Shown here in pieces: positions 44,401 through 64,000 of a stretch of 64,000 nt of DNA (position 1 is its first letter; each line of letters starts with the position of its first letter). Made by a program: the position numbers and the translations under genes. A model generated the notes under the pieces. The model made no database searches and was not told the origin of the DNA. It saw nothing but the letters and a program-made list of their open reading frames with translations. The stretch is from NCBI GenBank assembly GCA_949752745.1, contig OX457033.1, positions 13,676,970-13,740,969 on the forward strand. Reading direction: 5' to 3'. The DNA comes from Protula sp. h YS-2021. Lineage: Eukaryota > Annelida > Polychaeta > Sabellida > Serpulidae.

Positions 44401-44610
44401 TGGACGACAAAGACACTGCCTTTATTTAATTGGCATTATGCCAGTTTTGCACTGGCTTACGTAAATAGATTCGTGTTTTCTAATGCACTTGCCATTTCTT
44501 CATATATCGTGAATTAATAAAATATTATCGAAATGTTTCTTAATTATGGAACAAAATAGCTCATAGAAAACAATTTACTTTTTGGTGCAGTTACTATTGA
44601 TTGTCTATTC

Positions 44611-46718
44611 TCATTTATTAGTCTCAGTACAAATTGGGTGTAATCCACCAATGAATTCTGTCCCGTCTACGCCGTAGTTATTTAGTTGTACGGTATTGCC
44701 GCCATTGACCTCAAGGAAGCAATCTTCGTTATAACGGGACCGGAAGCAGACTGTATACAGCGCCATCTCTAGCTCAACACTAGTACCAATCCAGAGGTAC
44801 GAGTGGATCTTATCTGCGTCACGCCATTTGTACCTGTTGATCTCAACCAAGTCACCAACGCCCTGATCCTGAAGCAGCACAAATGAACAACATTTCTGTT
44901 TATAATAACACATTATAACAAAGATATGTGTTAAAAAAGGCCACTGTAGAAAAGGAATATCTTTACAAGTTTATAGAAGTCTTACATTGTCATAAAGGTA
45001 CCGTGGTTTAAAATACAATATATGTAGGCCATCACAAAGAGGATATATGCTAAGTAGAAAAGGGAAAGAAAATGTAAAATCAAGCCACGTGATGATGTGA
45101 TACCCGACAGTCGTTGTTTGACGTATTGTATATTAAGTATCCATCACGTTCCTCTTGGTATGTCTGTACCCAGTTGTGGAAACCCCTTGCACTGGTTCCA
45201 TCCTCACTTAGTTCTCCCTGTAGCGAAGCATCGCAATTGTTTAGTTGTGTCATATATGTATGTGATCACCATGTCGTCGTTGTTATAAAACAACTGATCT
45301 CTGACGAGATCTCTCTGTTATGTATAAACACAAAGCAGGTAGGTATTTAACAAAGTAGTTCCTATCTTTCATGAGGGCTATTTTCTCTTAATCTCCATTG
45401 GGTCTGCGGAGTAAAAAGTGTTATACACAACAGAGGGAACAACTGCAGAGGCTGGCTGTTGGACAACAGCACTTTGTTGCAATTAATAGACCAAGTAAAC
45501 AAGTCAAAAAGGATCGTACACGTTGTTTTAAGATCATGTGGTTTCAAAAATGCTAAATTAATTGATCTACCTGAGCAGTGCAAAAAACCATAAAAACGAA
45601 AATAACATGTGATAAAAAGTAAGCAATTAGACTCCTTCGATGCTCTTTGTTCGATGTTCTTTGCTGTTATATGGCCATAAAGATGCATTTGTAATGTTAA
45701 AAAAAACATTATCAAATATTCAAATGAAAATTAAACCAATGGTCAAGGTCAGTGTGAAGACGAGGTGGCCTTTAATTAGAAACTTACTTGGAACACATGT
45801 TCAAAGCCTGAGCTGTCTAAAACTCCAGTTGATGATCGGGAATATTTTCCAAACCACCAAGTGGACAGTTCCTCTTTAAACTCTTCAATATCTGCGCTAG
45901 CCCTCGCTAACCATAAAATACATAATACATTAAGAGAACCATAACCTCCACCCCCTCCCGCCTCCCGCTCCCCGCTCCCCTCTCCCTCCGCCCCAATCAA
46001 ATCTCCAAACATTTCGGTTTTATTTCCTACAACAAAGATGCCAAAAGTGAAACACAATTCAGTCGCTAAAATAATATTTACAAATCTTTAGCGCACAATG
46101 ACCTTTAGCAAAGTACTCAAGTATTTAGCGTGGTCAAGTATTTTTTTCAATTACAGAACATATTAATTACATACAAATTTAAAATTGTCAGTTGCAAATA
46201 TAATAAGGGTTGATTCTCTCATAATTACGTATTTCGAAAGCTTTATAATACATCATTCAGACGGTACCCCAATCAACGAGACAGTCATGGGCGGTCTGCA
46301 TGGGCGGAGTGTCCATTAACGCATCCAGGTACGCATCAATCTCTGGCGTCATATCGGGATCTTCCTCCCCAAGCTGTGGATTTAAACCAGCTAGCAGGAC
46401 TTGATATGTTGGATACGCGCCTGTGCTGAAACGGCTCTCATCCACGTATGTAAACATGCTGCAACATGCCAATGGCAAAAATACAAGCGAAGGTATAGAG
46501 TTATACGGGTCCAGTTCTTTGAGCATCACAACATATCGTCAGCGATTACTTTACGAAAGTTGCAGTATTTCGTATTTGCTTAATACGGTTGCCAAACGGT
46601 TAATTGATTTAAACACAGAATGGCCATTGATGATTATAAATTTATCCTCTATATATCCTAGATAAACTGACAAAGTTTAGTAATACCATTATTAAAACAG
46701 AGACAAATGATTGGTTGG

Positions 46719-46798
<80 letters not shown>

Positions 46799-47300
46799 TT
46801 TATTTCGGCATTAGCGGGACCGATTGTCCTTTAATTTAGGTATTAGCGGGACCGGGAAATTATCGGGACCAAAATTCGGTCCCGATAAGTTTGACTTCGG
46901 TACTATGTGTGACATATTTGTTGAACTATTACAATTTTAATGTTGTTGTACAGAGTTAACATTTGGACATCATTTGCACTCCAATATTTTTCGCAAAATT
47001 TTATATTTTTGATATATTTAAAGTTTTATAATTTGTGTTGTATATATTATATATTGTATATAATAGTCATTAGCGAGACCGCCATAAAATATCGAATTTT
47101 TATCTTATATAATATATCTAAATAATTTTTATTATTTATTTTATACATTATATTACATCTGTTACATTGACTTTCAATCAAAACCACTCAAAATTAAAAA
47201 AAAATACATTAGAAAATTAAAAATAAAAAAAATATTTGTGGTTCCGCTAATGCCATATATATAATATATGGGTGCCTGGTCCTCATAGCGCCTAAAATAG

Positions 47301-47370
<70 letters not shown>

Positions 47371-48066
47371 CCAACCAACAACCTTTTCCTGTTTTAATAA
47401 CGTATTATTACTATATATATAACAATACAAAAACAGTACTCTGGGCCATTAAGATTGATGGTGTACTCATCATGTGTGAAACTGTTGTTATCCACACTCC
47501 ATATGAGCTCAGTACACTCATTCAGTACCGCGTCGCTCTGTGCCTTAGCTTTATAAATTTGTAAACAAATAATGGAGTTAAGTAATCATTCACAACGGTA
47601 AGTCAAACACTGCAAACTTAATTGCTGAATTAAGCAATTACTAAATAATTTAGCTACAAAACAGTTATTTTAAATGCCCTAGTATTTAATTATTATTGAT
47701 TATTCATTTAATTATCATAGCTACTGTGAAAATGGTAAGGGGACCTTTACAAAACGTTTAAACAAAATGGCACATTGGAAGCCCTCCGACAACGCTTAAA
47801 AGAGAAACATTTGATAAACATGAACAGCTTAAAGGACTGGTTTTATGGCATGGAGACTTAGTTAAATATACTGATTGAACTGTCGTTTGATTTAAAGAAT
47901 TGTCAAATGTGGGTTCTTTCTAATCCAACTATATTTCATGGAATTTCTGAGAAATTCTGTTGGTTTCGTTGCTGTCGGAAATTTGTGACCACAAAAATGT
48001 AAACACATAAAAATAATTGAACTTACCTTTGGCTATAAAGGCTATTAATGTATATAAAAATATCAT
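44611..48066 (-). CDS. Secreted EndoU (XendoU-type) endoribonuclease (6 exons, 276 aa)
   Basis: Endoribonuclease of the EndoU/XendoU fold, which cuts RNA at uridylates with Mn2+ and leaves 2',3'-cyclic phosphate. Exons in transcript order: 48066-48027, 47548-47440, 46458-46268, 45906-45788, 45217-45104, 44868-44611. All phases agree. Exon 1 encodes MIFLYTLIAFIAK, a short signal peptide, so the protein is probably secreted or luminal. Exon 2 has the family start (ELIWSVD, YTINLNG) and exon 3 FTYVDESRF and AYLDALMDTP. Exon 4 has WWFGKYSR and SSGFEHVF with His150. Exon 5 has GFHNW with His167. Exon 6 has Lys211 followed by WIGTSVELEMALYTVCF. His-His-Lys spacing fits the catalytic triad. The exon 2 acceptor (AAAG with a poor pyrimidine tract) and the exon 3 donor (GTACCG) are weak. 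Vertebrate relatives are often called placental protein 11. Substrate here is unknown. Confidence 0.88.
46721..46796. repeat. (AT)n microsatellite, left side
   Basis: Pure AT tract within intron 2 of the EndoU gene. It lies directly beside an inverted-repeat element, with a second TA tract on the element's other side. Confidence 0.95.
46797..47303. mobile_element. MITE-like element in EndoU intron 2
   Basis: GGCATTAGCGGGACC at 46807-46821 pairs with GGTTCCGCTAATGCC at 47240-47254 (14 of 15 complementary). Related CATTAGCGGGACCG words recur inside (near 46837, 46860, 46880 and 47068). The interior is AT-rich and non-coding. (AT)n tracts flank both sides, as expected if a TA-targeting element inserted into a TA microsatellite, or if the TA duplication later expanded. 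Confidence 0.55.
47304..47369. repeat. (AT)n microsatellite, right side
   Basis: Pure TA tract lying 71 bases from the end of EndoU exon 2 (47440). Open frames through it are repeat artefacts. Confidence 0.95.
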
Positions 48067-48141
48067 GTTTCCTCTTATGTTACTTTTTCAATAGTTACAA
48101 TATTGAATTTCTTTAGAGGACCTGAGCGAGTAGCGTGAAGC

Positions 48142-48148
48142 CTTTTAT
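48142..48148 (-). promoter_or_regulatory. TATA-like box of the EndoU gene
   Basis: On the minus strand AGATAAAAGGC lies about 76 bases before the EndoU ATG (48066), with TCAGGTCC about 25 bases downstream as a possible start site. The word also contains a GATA-factor consensus (AGATAA), as does sequence near 48250. Position and sequence only. Confidence 0.35.
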
Positions 48149-48149
48149 C

Positions 48150-49504
48150 TGCGCTGTGTGCCGAGTAAAACGTGACTTAAGTCATGTATTATGATCTAAT
48201 ATCGCCTTATCGAAAATAAGTGATACTAAATTGCTTCTGCTCATGCATCAGATAAGATATGTGACAGAGCGTGCAATGACCCAGCAGCTGTTTTAGCAAT
48301 ATTATTATCTTGTTGTTTTTTAATTATTTGCTAATATTTAACTGCATGTGCAAAAAGACGTATTATACCAAAGAGCGGCTAATATTCCACCAAGTATATT
48401 TATCAGCTAAACTACCGGATAATACAACATTTAAAATAATATTCCTCTTTTTTGCTGATATTTTCGAAGAAAATAAAACAGAAATTACTTTTCTTTGGTT
48501 GCATTTATTCACAATTATAATAAAATTTGTTTATAGGTAGTAGTGAAAATCGGAGGTCAGTTTTGTTAAAGTGATGTAAATATACATGCGTGTGTATTAT
48601 TACCTTTTAGAATCCCTGTTGATTCTAGATAAGCAGCCGCAAACTTAGGAAGAGAATTTTTAGCGTGAGCGTTTTGTAACTCATAATGAGCACTCAGATT
48701 TCCCTTTTTTATTCATTCAAATAACAGGTTTTGCTTGCATCTTGGCTGTGAAAGGAAAGTCGTTAATCGTTCTGGATTTATCCAGATTTTTAGCAATTAC
48801 AATGTAATCATAAGCGCCTATTAGGCAGCAGCTAAGCAAGAAAAAGGGGGGGGGGGCAAAAGGAGAGACAAGAACAGGGGAAAATGCGGGGCAAAAGGAG
48901 GGGCAACTATTCAGCTTGGTCTGGTCGAGAAACGCTTTCAAAATCGTGCAGTCATACACACCAAAAGCAGTTCTCCCACAACATTTTCATTTACGCTTTT
49001 TTTGAACACACAATTTTCATAACGTCGTTAGTCTTAAAAGAAATAAAAATCTCAAAATTAAAATGTTTTGAAACTCCTTTTACCAGTTAATAACAAAGTG
49101 AAAGGACAGAGCTGGTTATGTGACACTGCGAGCTTTTATTGTTGATGTTAATTGGTATTTAAAGGTAAAATTGCCCTATGCATGTGCCAACATTGCTGAT
49201 ATTTGAATAGTTAGCTAAAAACATGGTGTAGGTTACCCAGTTTGAGGACACTGAGGATATTGCCTGTGCATAGGTCATGTTATCAAACGCTAAGTCGCTA
49301 TCTATGCTGTCTTTTAAGTAGGTGACAGGTACTTGAGTAAGGCATAAACGAAAATCCAGTGTGCGTTTCAGTTTTTGAAAAATGATGTTTTGTTTACTTC
49401 TAGCTTTTTGAAAAATGATGTTTTGTTTACTTCTAGCAAATTAAAACACTGAATTATAAATTTCAAACCAAAGAGTAGACAAAAACACTTGGTAGTCTGT
49501 ACAC
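48150..49504. other. Intergenic, upstream of EndoU
   Basis: No gene recognised. It contains a poly-G run near 48847-48855 and a short direct repeat of TTTTTGAAAAATGATGTTTTG at about 49372-49430. The frame at 48310-48540 shows no family motif. Confidence 0.5.
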
Positions 49505-50170
49505 TGGTTCTGGGACGTGTCTCAGCGGCCTGGCTCTGGGATGGTCTTTTGTGGCCTGGTTCTGGGATGTGCCTCTGTACCCTGGCTCAAGGGTGGTCCT
49601 ATGTGGCCCGGTTTTGTGGTGTACCTCCATGGTCTGGTCCTGTGATGTGCCTCTGTGACCAGGTTCTGGAATGTTCCTCTGTAGCCTGGCTCTGGGGTCG
49701 TCCTCTGTGGTCTGGTTCTGTGATGTGCCCCTATAACCTGGTTCTGGGTGTACCACTTTGGTCTGAGTCTGGGATGTGCCTCTGTAACCTAGATAAGGGA
49801 TGTTCCTCTGGAGCCTGGTTCTGGAATGTGCTTGTGTGGCCTGGTGCTAGGATGGTCCTTTGTGGCTAGGTTCTGGAATAGTCATTTGTGGTCTGGTTCT
49901 GGGACGGTCCTCTGAAGCCTGGTTCTAAGATGTACGTCTATGGCCTGGTTCTGCAATGGTCCCTTGGGGCCTGGTTCTTTGATGTGACTCTATTGTCTGG
50001 TCCTTGGATGTGCCTTTGTGGCCTGGTTCTGTCAGGTGCCTCTGTGGTCTGGTCCTGGCTCTGCATCTGTGGCTTGGTTCTGGGATGTACCTCTGTGGCT
50101 TGGTTCTGGGATGTTCCTCTTGTGGTCTTGCTCTGGGATGTTCCTCTGTGGTTTGTATCTGTGATGGTAC
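49505..50170. repeat. 26-base minisatellite, about 25 copies
   Basis: Imperfect copies of TGGTTCTGGGATGTGCCTC followed by TGTGGCC, in register for about 666 bases. Because 26 is not a multiple of three, the repeat runs through all frames, which explains the long Trp/Leu/Gly-rich open frames on both strands. It is not a gene. Confidence 0.9.
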
Positions 50171-50342
50171 TTTTTGGCTTCGTTGTGGTTCACATTCACT
50201 GCTTCGAATAGTTTATCAGGGCATCTGGATAAAGTAACGCAACTGTAGGGCTTTGTCATAATTTTCTGGCTGTTTTTAGAAATCCTGCTAATGTTATTCA
50301 GTGTTCAAAACTTGCTTGATGGTTTTTAATCTGATAATGTGA

Positions 50343-50598
50343 GCAGGAGTTGGTGTTCGCAGGAGTTGGTGTTCGCAGGAGGTGGTGATCGCAGGAGGTG
50401 GTGTTTGCAGGAGGTGGTGTTTGCACGAAGTGGTCGTCAGAGGAGGCAGTGTTTGCTTGATTTGGTGTTCGGAAGACGCTGTTGTCGGAGGGAGTGGTGT
50501 TTGGAGGAGGTGGTGTTCGGTGGAGATGGTTTTCACAGAGAGTGGCGCTCGCATGAGGTGGTGTTCACAGGTGGTGGTGCTCAGGGGAGTGGTGTTGG
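50343..50598. repeat. 16-base minisatellite, about 16 copies
   Basis: Sixteen consecutive imperfect copies of GCAGGAGGTGGTGTTC. It is only about 170 bases from the 26-base array but unrelated in sequence. It creates spurious frames on both strands. Confidence 0.9.
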
Positions 50599-50599
50599 G

Positions 50600-53065
50600 A
50601 AGGAGTGGGACTACTGTTGACATGTGAATATGTGAATATAACGGCTGTTGCGATGTATAACGTGACAAAACAGTGCCCTCTTGTCATAAGAAAAAGAAGG
50701 AAAAGAAAAGAAAAAAGAAAGAAAGAAAAAAAGTTTGACGATTGCTGTGAAATCTCTTGCCCAGAGAGAAACGGGACGGGGAGCACTTTCCCCTCATTAA
50801 CAGAATTTGTTGCGTTCCCATGACATTAAAAGACCCCTAAATGCGGAGTGGTCAGTTCGAAATAATAACCCGTTTTTAGATAAACTTGGAGTGCAGTTTC
50901 GAAAGAACCTTCTCCACTCCCTTTCCCACACACACACACCACCACCACCATCCACCCTTTATAACTGAATTGACTCTCCGCGCCAACCCAGTCTGGCCTC
51001 AAATTACTCCCTTTCTCCGCGGTTTTGGACACGCCTGGTAACACATATAACACCATGTGCCAGCCACCCCCCCCCCCCCCCCCCACCCCACCTCCCACCA
51101 CACAGCTAGCTTGTGATAACACGTCATCAGCGTTATAATGCAGGACTACACCGAATAAAAACATTGGGCATTCTTCGTATGTTTTTTATTTCATGATTTA
51201 TTCTATATAATTTGCAACACAGTCAATTGATTCTGATATTGAGATATGACTAGTCTAAAACATTGCATATTCACATCTTTGAAGGTTTGTTACTACTTGT
51301 ATAAGAAAAGAAAACGTTCCAGATCTTATAAATAATGAATTAACAGGTACAATAATTCTTACATGTTATTTTTTATCAAAGAAAGAAAAAGTATGTACAG
51401 AAAAGACGCTTGGTTATTATGCTGGATTGATCAAACAGATCACATCTAGGTTTCTGATAGGAGAACTGCGTGTTTTACAGTTCCCGTAAATGTATTCTAA
51501 TACTCGAAACGAAGCTTTGTATGTATCTTAATATCATTAATACAAGTACAGGTGTAGGTGTTCTGTAAAAGATTTTTAAACACTCAGATCTTCACACAAA
51601 AAAAAAAAAAATCACAAAAAAAGTTAATTGCATTGTTAACTGTCTGTTCGGCTGATTCATACGAATAACGCAGGTGAGTTTTTGCACAAACTTTTGTAAA
51701 GGTCAAATTTATGAAATAACGTTGGAAAGTTATGTTTGCCAATGGAACCTCCCAACACAGCCCGTTTCCTGTGAATACGAATAAGCTCTGTAGATTTCGA
51801 AATGGCTATTCGCACTATTACAACTAAAACATTACATTCAGCTATTTTCAGGTATATTTGAATTGTAAACAAACCACCAGCCAGAATCGAAAACGGCGGC
51901 CATTGTGACTTCGAAATTATGTCGAAGTCCAAACTCAGAATAAAAATACCGCGCACCTGTCCACTAGGATAGGTCATCTTTATACCAAATATCACGCCAA
52001 ACACATTATCAGGATGGGCGTGGCAAAGTGTGATGGATGGACGGATGGAAAACAATCAAACTCCAGCTGAGAACTAATAACCGTATCTCTGCAGAGTTTT
52101 TTTTTTTTATATTCAGCAGACAATACAAGATTTCAGACAGTTCACAAGAGTAGATTACCGGGTACTGCTCACACTCTAAAAATGTATACGTCAAAACAGA
52201 ACCCTCCCGGCGCATTTTGAAAGACATCACTCTGCAAACGCTTGGTCTAAGCAGTGTTGGCCGTTGCATTATGGGAACTCAGCAGGATTCGATCAAGCCA
52301 TTTCGGGATATTCCGTGACGTTTATTCAATAACATGGTCTCGTTTTAGTTTTCAACAAATATGGAAACGTCAACAGTCCAGAGAAGATAATTTTGATAGT
52401 GTGTTCTTATTCTAGTATTCTACCGGAAGTGGAAGTTTATAAGAGTCTGTTAGTATGCCATTTTACATAGAAAATTGTAAGGGGATGGGTGGGTGGGCGG
52501 GGGCTTCTTATAATTAAAGATTCAGTTTGCAACAAACGTAGCATCTCAGTGTGTCTTACAAAACTTGTCAGTTCCCAGAAACGACATCGGTTATCTGCGG
52601 AATGCAGTTTCTATTTTTATTCTTTAATTTGTAATATATAAATAAGCAACAATAATGAACTGGTGACATTATTAATGTATTTCTTTAATTTTATATAAGC
52701 ATTTCCCTATGATTTTTAAGTTGTATCAAAATAAATATAAGAAAGTTGATACAAACATTAATTAAATTATAATCTGAATGACATTTTCGAGATCTTTACT
52801 TGAATTTTGATTTGCTCATGACAAAGATATCAAAATATTCAAATTATAAAACGCATATAAAATTATTAAAAATGTTTAGAACTTAGCGCATATTCTTATC
52901 ATTTAAATATTTCACGTTATCTGTTGACATTTTGTTCATACTTTCGGCATCAAAAAGCCCACTATTATTTAACAAATTGCAAAATAGTAATAATAATAAG
53001 AATAAGAATAAGAATAAGAGTAATAATAAAATAAAAAATAAAAAATAAAAATAAATAAAAAATTA
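50600..53065. other. Gene-free stretch with a dispersed repeat
   Basis: About 50930-51065 resembles the TTTCTTCGCGTTTTTAAAGG and CATGGTAACACATAT blocks found upstream of both PRODH genes (5805-5890 and 23045-23130), so it is a dispersed repeat. A poly-C run lies at about 51068-51084. The minus-strand frame 51657-52055 ends near a GGATGGACGGATGG stretch typical of non-coding repeats in many invertebrate genomes and has no protein motif. Nothing else was recognised. Confidence 0.45.
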
Positions 53066-53965
53066 TTGTTGATATCAAAATTTGTTTACTGATGTAGTAA
53101 ATTAATTTTTGACATAATTATTTCTGTGTTTGGCGTCACGAAGAATTATTCATACACACAACTGTCCCAAGTGTATCACGTGATTGTTGATATAAACCGG
53201 AGGTCTGTGAATGATATCCATAATTAAAATTTTTATCCCACCAGTAAAATCAATGATCCAGTTCAGCAAATGTCAACAAGAAATAAAATTATTGATATCG
53301 GCAGATCAATAATTAAAAATATTCAATTTGATATCAAGAACTGCATTGTGATATCTTAAATTTTTTGGAATGCAGTTTTCACATTTATTAGGGAATTATT
53401 GATATCAAGAATTAATTTTTGATCTAAAAATCCATATGTTGATATCAAGAATTAATTTTTGTTGTCTGTAATTGTATTTTTGATATCTTTAAATGTATTT
53501 TGGATTTCAAAAAATCTTTGATATCAATAAATATTTAGAGATATCAAGAAATATTTACTGATGTCAAACTGATTTAATGACTTCTAAAATTGATTTTTTG
53601 AGATCAAAAAATCTATTCTTGATAGCGGAAATGAAATATTTGAGAGCCAAATATCAATTTTGAGCTCAATAATTTATTTTCTTTTTATTGAGATCAAGAA
53701 TTTATTTCAGATATCATTATTTCAGACTGATACTTTTTTAATTTCTATGTTGAAATCTTGAACGATTTTTTTATCTCAAAAATTGATTTTTGATACCAAA
53801 ATATCAGTCTATTTTTTTTAAATAAAAAATTCAGAAACACACTTTTTTGTTCTCAAGAATAAATTTTTGATATCTAAAATTCAATTATTGATAACAAAAT
53901 ATAAATAATTGAGATCTACATTGGTTTACTAATATCTTTAATCATATTTTGATATCAAAAATAAG
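53066..53965. repeat. AT-rich array of TTGATATCAA palindromes
   Basis: Irregular repeats spaced roughly 25-40 bases, built around TTGATATCAA, TTTTTGATATC and GATATCAAGAAT words, extend over about 900 bases. The core GATATC is self-complementary. There is no coding content and no sharp unit. Confidence 0.7.
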
Positions 53966-54248
53966 CATTAAATGTTAAAACGACATTCCATAAAATTTAA
54001 TACCATTAACAGATTTTGTAAAATAAAATTTATTTGCATTACAAAATGCGAGTGAAAGTGAAACAACGGTACCACTTGACATGTGATCAGCTTGTGTTAA
54101 AATGAAATTACATTAAAACACTTCAAAATTTGTTACATAAATTTCACTACTTTTGAAAATAAATAAATAAATTGTTTTAAAAAATAAACAAAAATAAATA
54201 AATTGTTTGAAAAAATGTATTTCACTGTGTTTATTTATTTATTTATTA

Positions 54249-54249
<1 letters not shown>

Positions 54250-54308
<59 letters not shown>
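54250..54308. repeat. (ATT)n microsatellite
   Basis: An uninterrupted ATT trinucleotide tract, preceded by imperfect AAATAAATAAATTGTTT repeats from about 54150. Confidence 0.95.
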
Positions 54309-54309
<1 letters not shown>

Positions 54310-54569
54310 CTAATCAAGTGACGAAGAAAAGTCGAAACACACCCACTTTTTTACAAAAGCTTATCACAGACTATTTAACAAGCAGTCAACATCCTGCTGA
54401 CGAGGTATTGATATTTTTTTCCTAAAAACTTCTTTTACGGCCAGCATAAAAGATAACAAAAAAAAACAAAACAAAAAAAAACAAAAAACAAAAAACGATC
54501 AAGTGCGAATCGAGATAACGCGATTTCACATAACTGTTGTTTATAGGTTCCAGTTAGGAACAGAAGATG

Positions 54570-54700
54570 GGGTTAGGCGGAGGGGGGGGGGGGAGGGGGG
54601 GGGAGGGGGAGGGGACGGTGTTTTGCCAGTCAAGCGATGCGTCAATGTGTCAACGTGATGTGTAAAAGAAGGGCGGGGAGGGGTGAGGGGGGCTTATGGG
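54570..54700. repeat. G-rich tract
   Basis: Several runs of 6-10 G separated by single A residues, followed by further GGGG groups to about 54700. The plus strand could form G-quadruplex structure. No gene is nearby to be regulated. Confidence 0.7.
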
Positions 54701-63839
<9,139 letters not shown>

Positions 63840-63892
63840 CTGCAAACAGAGGATGGAGGGTGTTATATGAGGCTAGGGGAGGAGAAGAGGGA

Positions 63893-63955
63893 GCAGTGGA
63901 GCGATGAAGGCGGGAGCTACTCCGGCCGCTGCTCCCGAGGTGGTAAAATTACACC
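63893..63955 (-). pseudogene. Degenerate partial copy of a ClC exon
   Basis: On the minus strand this segment matches the start of the ClC exon 63839-63724: TGTAATTTTACC parallels CGTAACTTCACA, followed by a GGGAGC.GCGGCCGG.GTAGCT block and GC.TTCA.CGCTCC. Similarity stops after about 60 bases. The acceptor of the real exon (TTTGCAG) is TCTCCCG here, so no AG is present. It lies 54 bases upstream of the real exon in the gene's direction. It is an abortive exon duplication or the remnant of an alternative exon. The real exon keeps the splice site and frame. Confidence 0.7.
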
Positions 63956-64000
63956 GGGAGAGATGGAGACAGGGTAGTTAGGAGGGCGTGGGGCGGGTGG

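Larger units (their letters stand above)
39474..44610. other. Intergenic region between DEG/ENaC and EndoU genes
   Basis: Divided by simple and tandem repeats listed separately. Open frames at 39975-40448, 41232-41495, 42763-43149 and 43157-43529 have no family motif, and several are read through repeats. The GC-richer stretch 43090-43620 contains degenerate CTTGGT-rich words and matches nothing I know. G-rich runs occur at about 39750-39765, 40300-40312 and 40560-40575. Nothing supports a gene here. Confidence 0.5.

Noticed and set aside
46257..46529. Single-exon reading of the EndoU third exon starting at 46529
   Set aside because: A good acceptor at 46459-46460 and the phase with neighbouring exons show that the upstream part is intron and the downstream part past 46268 is intron.
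49463..50259. Trp/Leu/Gly-rich plus-strand frames and Pro/Glu/Arg-rich minus-strand frames
   Set aside because: They are read through a 26-base minisatellite in all frames. Not a repetitive protein gene.
50294..50668. Val/Gly-rich and Thr/Pro/His-rich frames
   Set aside because: They are translations of the 16-base minisatellite on either strand.
51657..52055. 132-residue minus-strand frame
   Set aside because: No recognisable family. It ends in a GGATGGACGGATGG-type repeat, and no splice or homologue evidence is available from sequence alone.

Overview
The window is repeat-rich, AT-rich animal nuclear DNA. Genes have many short exons with GT..AG introns, and the introns are packed with microsatellites, minisatellites, foldback elements and decayed retroelements. 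The gene content (proline dehydrogenase, a DEG/ENaC channel, secreted EndoU, a ClC-6/7-type chloride transporter) together with DIRS-type retroelement relics suggests a marine invertebrate, most likely a lophotrochozoan such as a mollusc. That assignment is an inference and no species is claimed. No gene here is a single open reading frame. I assembled the exon models by hand from splice consensus, codon phase and family motifs.

Layout. Positions 1-1726 hold no recognisable gene. About 1.73-18.9 kb and 20.2-34.4 kb are two diverged copies of one tandem segmental duplication. Each copy starts with a decayed DIRS-type retrotransposon, then a shared 5' flank, then a complete 13-exon proline dehydrogenase gene: copy A at 7819-18520 (570 aa) and copy B at 23717-32729 (571 aa). 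The copies differ mainly in intronic insertions. Copy A has two oppositely oriented arrays of a repeat rich in TCAAGGTCA on either side of exon 1, and CRE-like repeats in intron 12. Copy B has an (AT)n tract in intron 2, a foldback element in intron 9 and a tandem duplication of its 3' end.

34.4-39.5 kb (minus strand) is a DEG/ENaC sodium-channel gene. Its predicted C-terminus carries an extra hydrophobic helix and a coiled coil. 44.6-48.1 kb (minus) is a complete six-exon secreted EndoU endoribonuclease. 49.5-56.8 kb has no gene and carries several minisatellites and simple repeats. 56.8-63.84 kb (minus) holds the last 11 exons of a ClC-7-like lysosomal-type Cl-/H+ antiporter, whose N-terminal half lies beyond the right edge. 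A decayed second copy of its first visible exon lies next to the edge.

The genes do not form a pathway or operon. The two PRODH copies are the only functionally related pair. They are intact, share an altered active-site motif, and seem to have exchanged sequence around exon 9.
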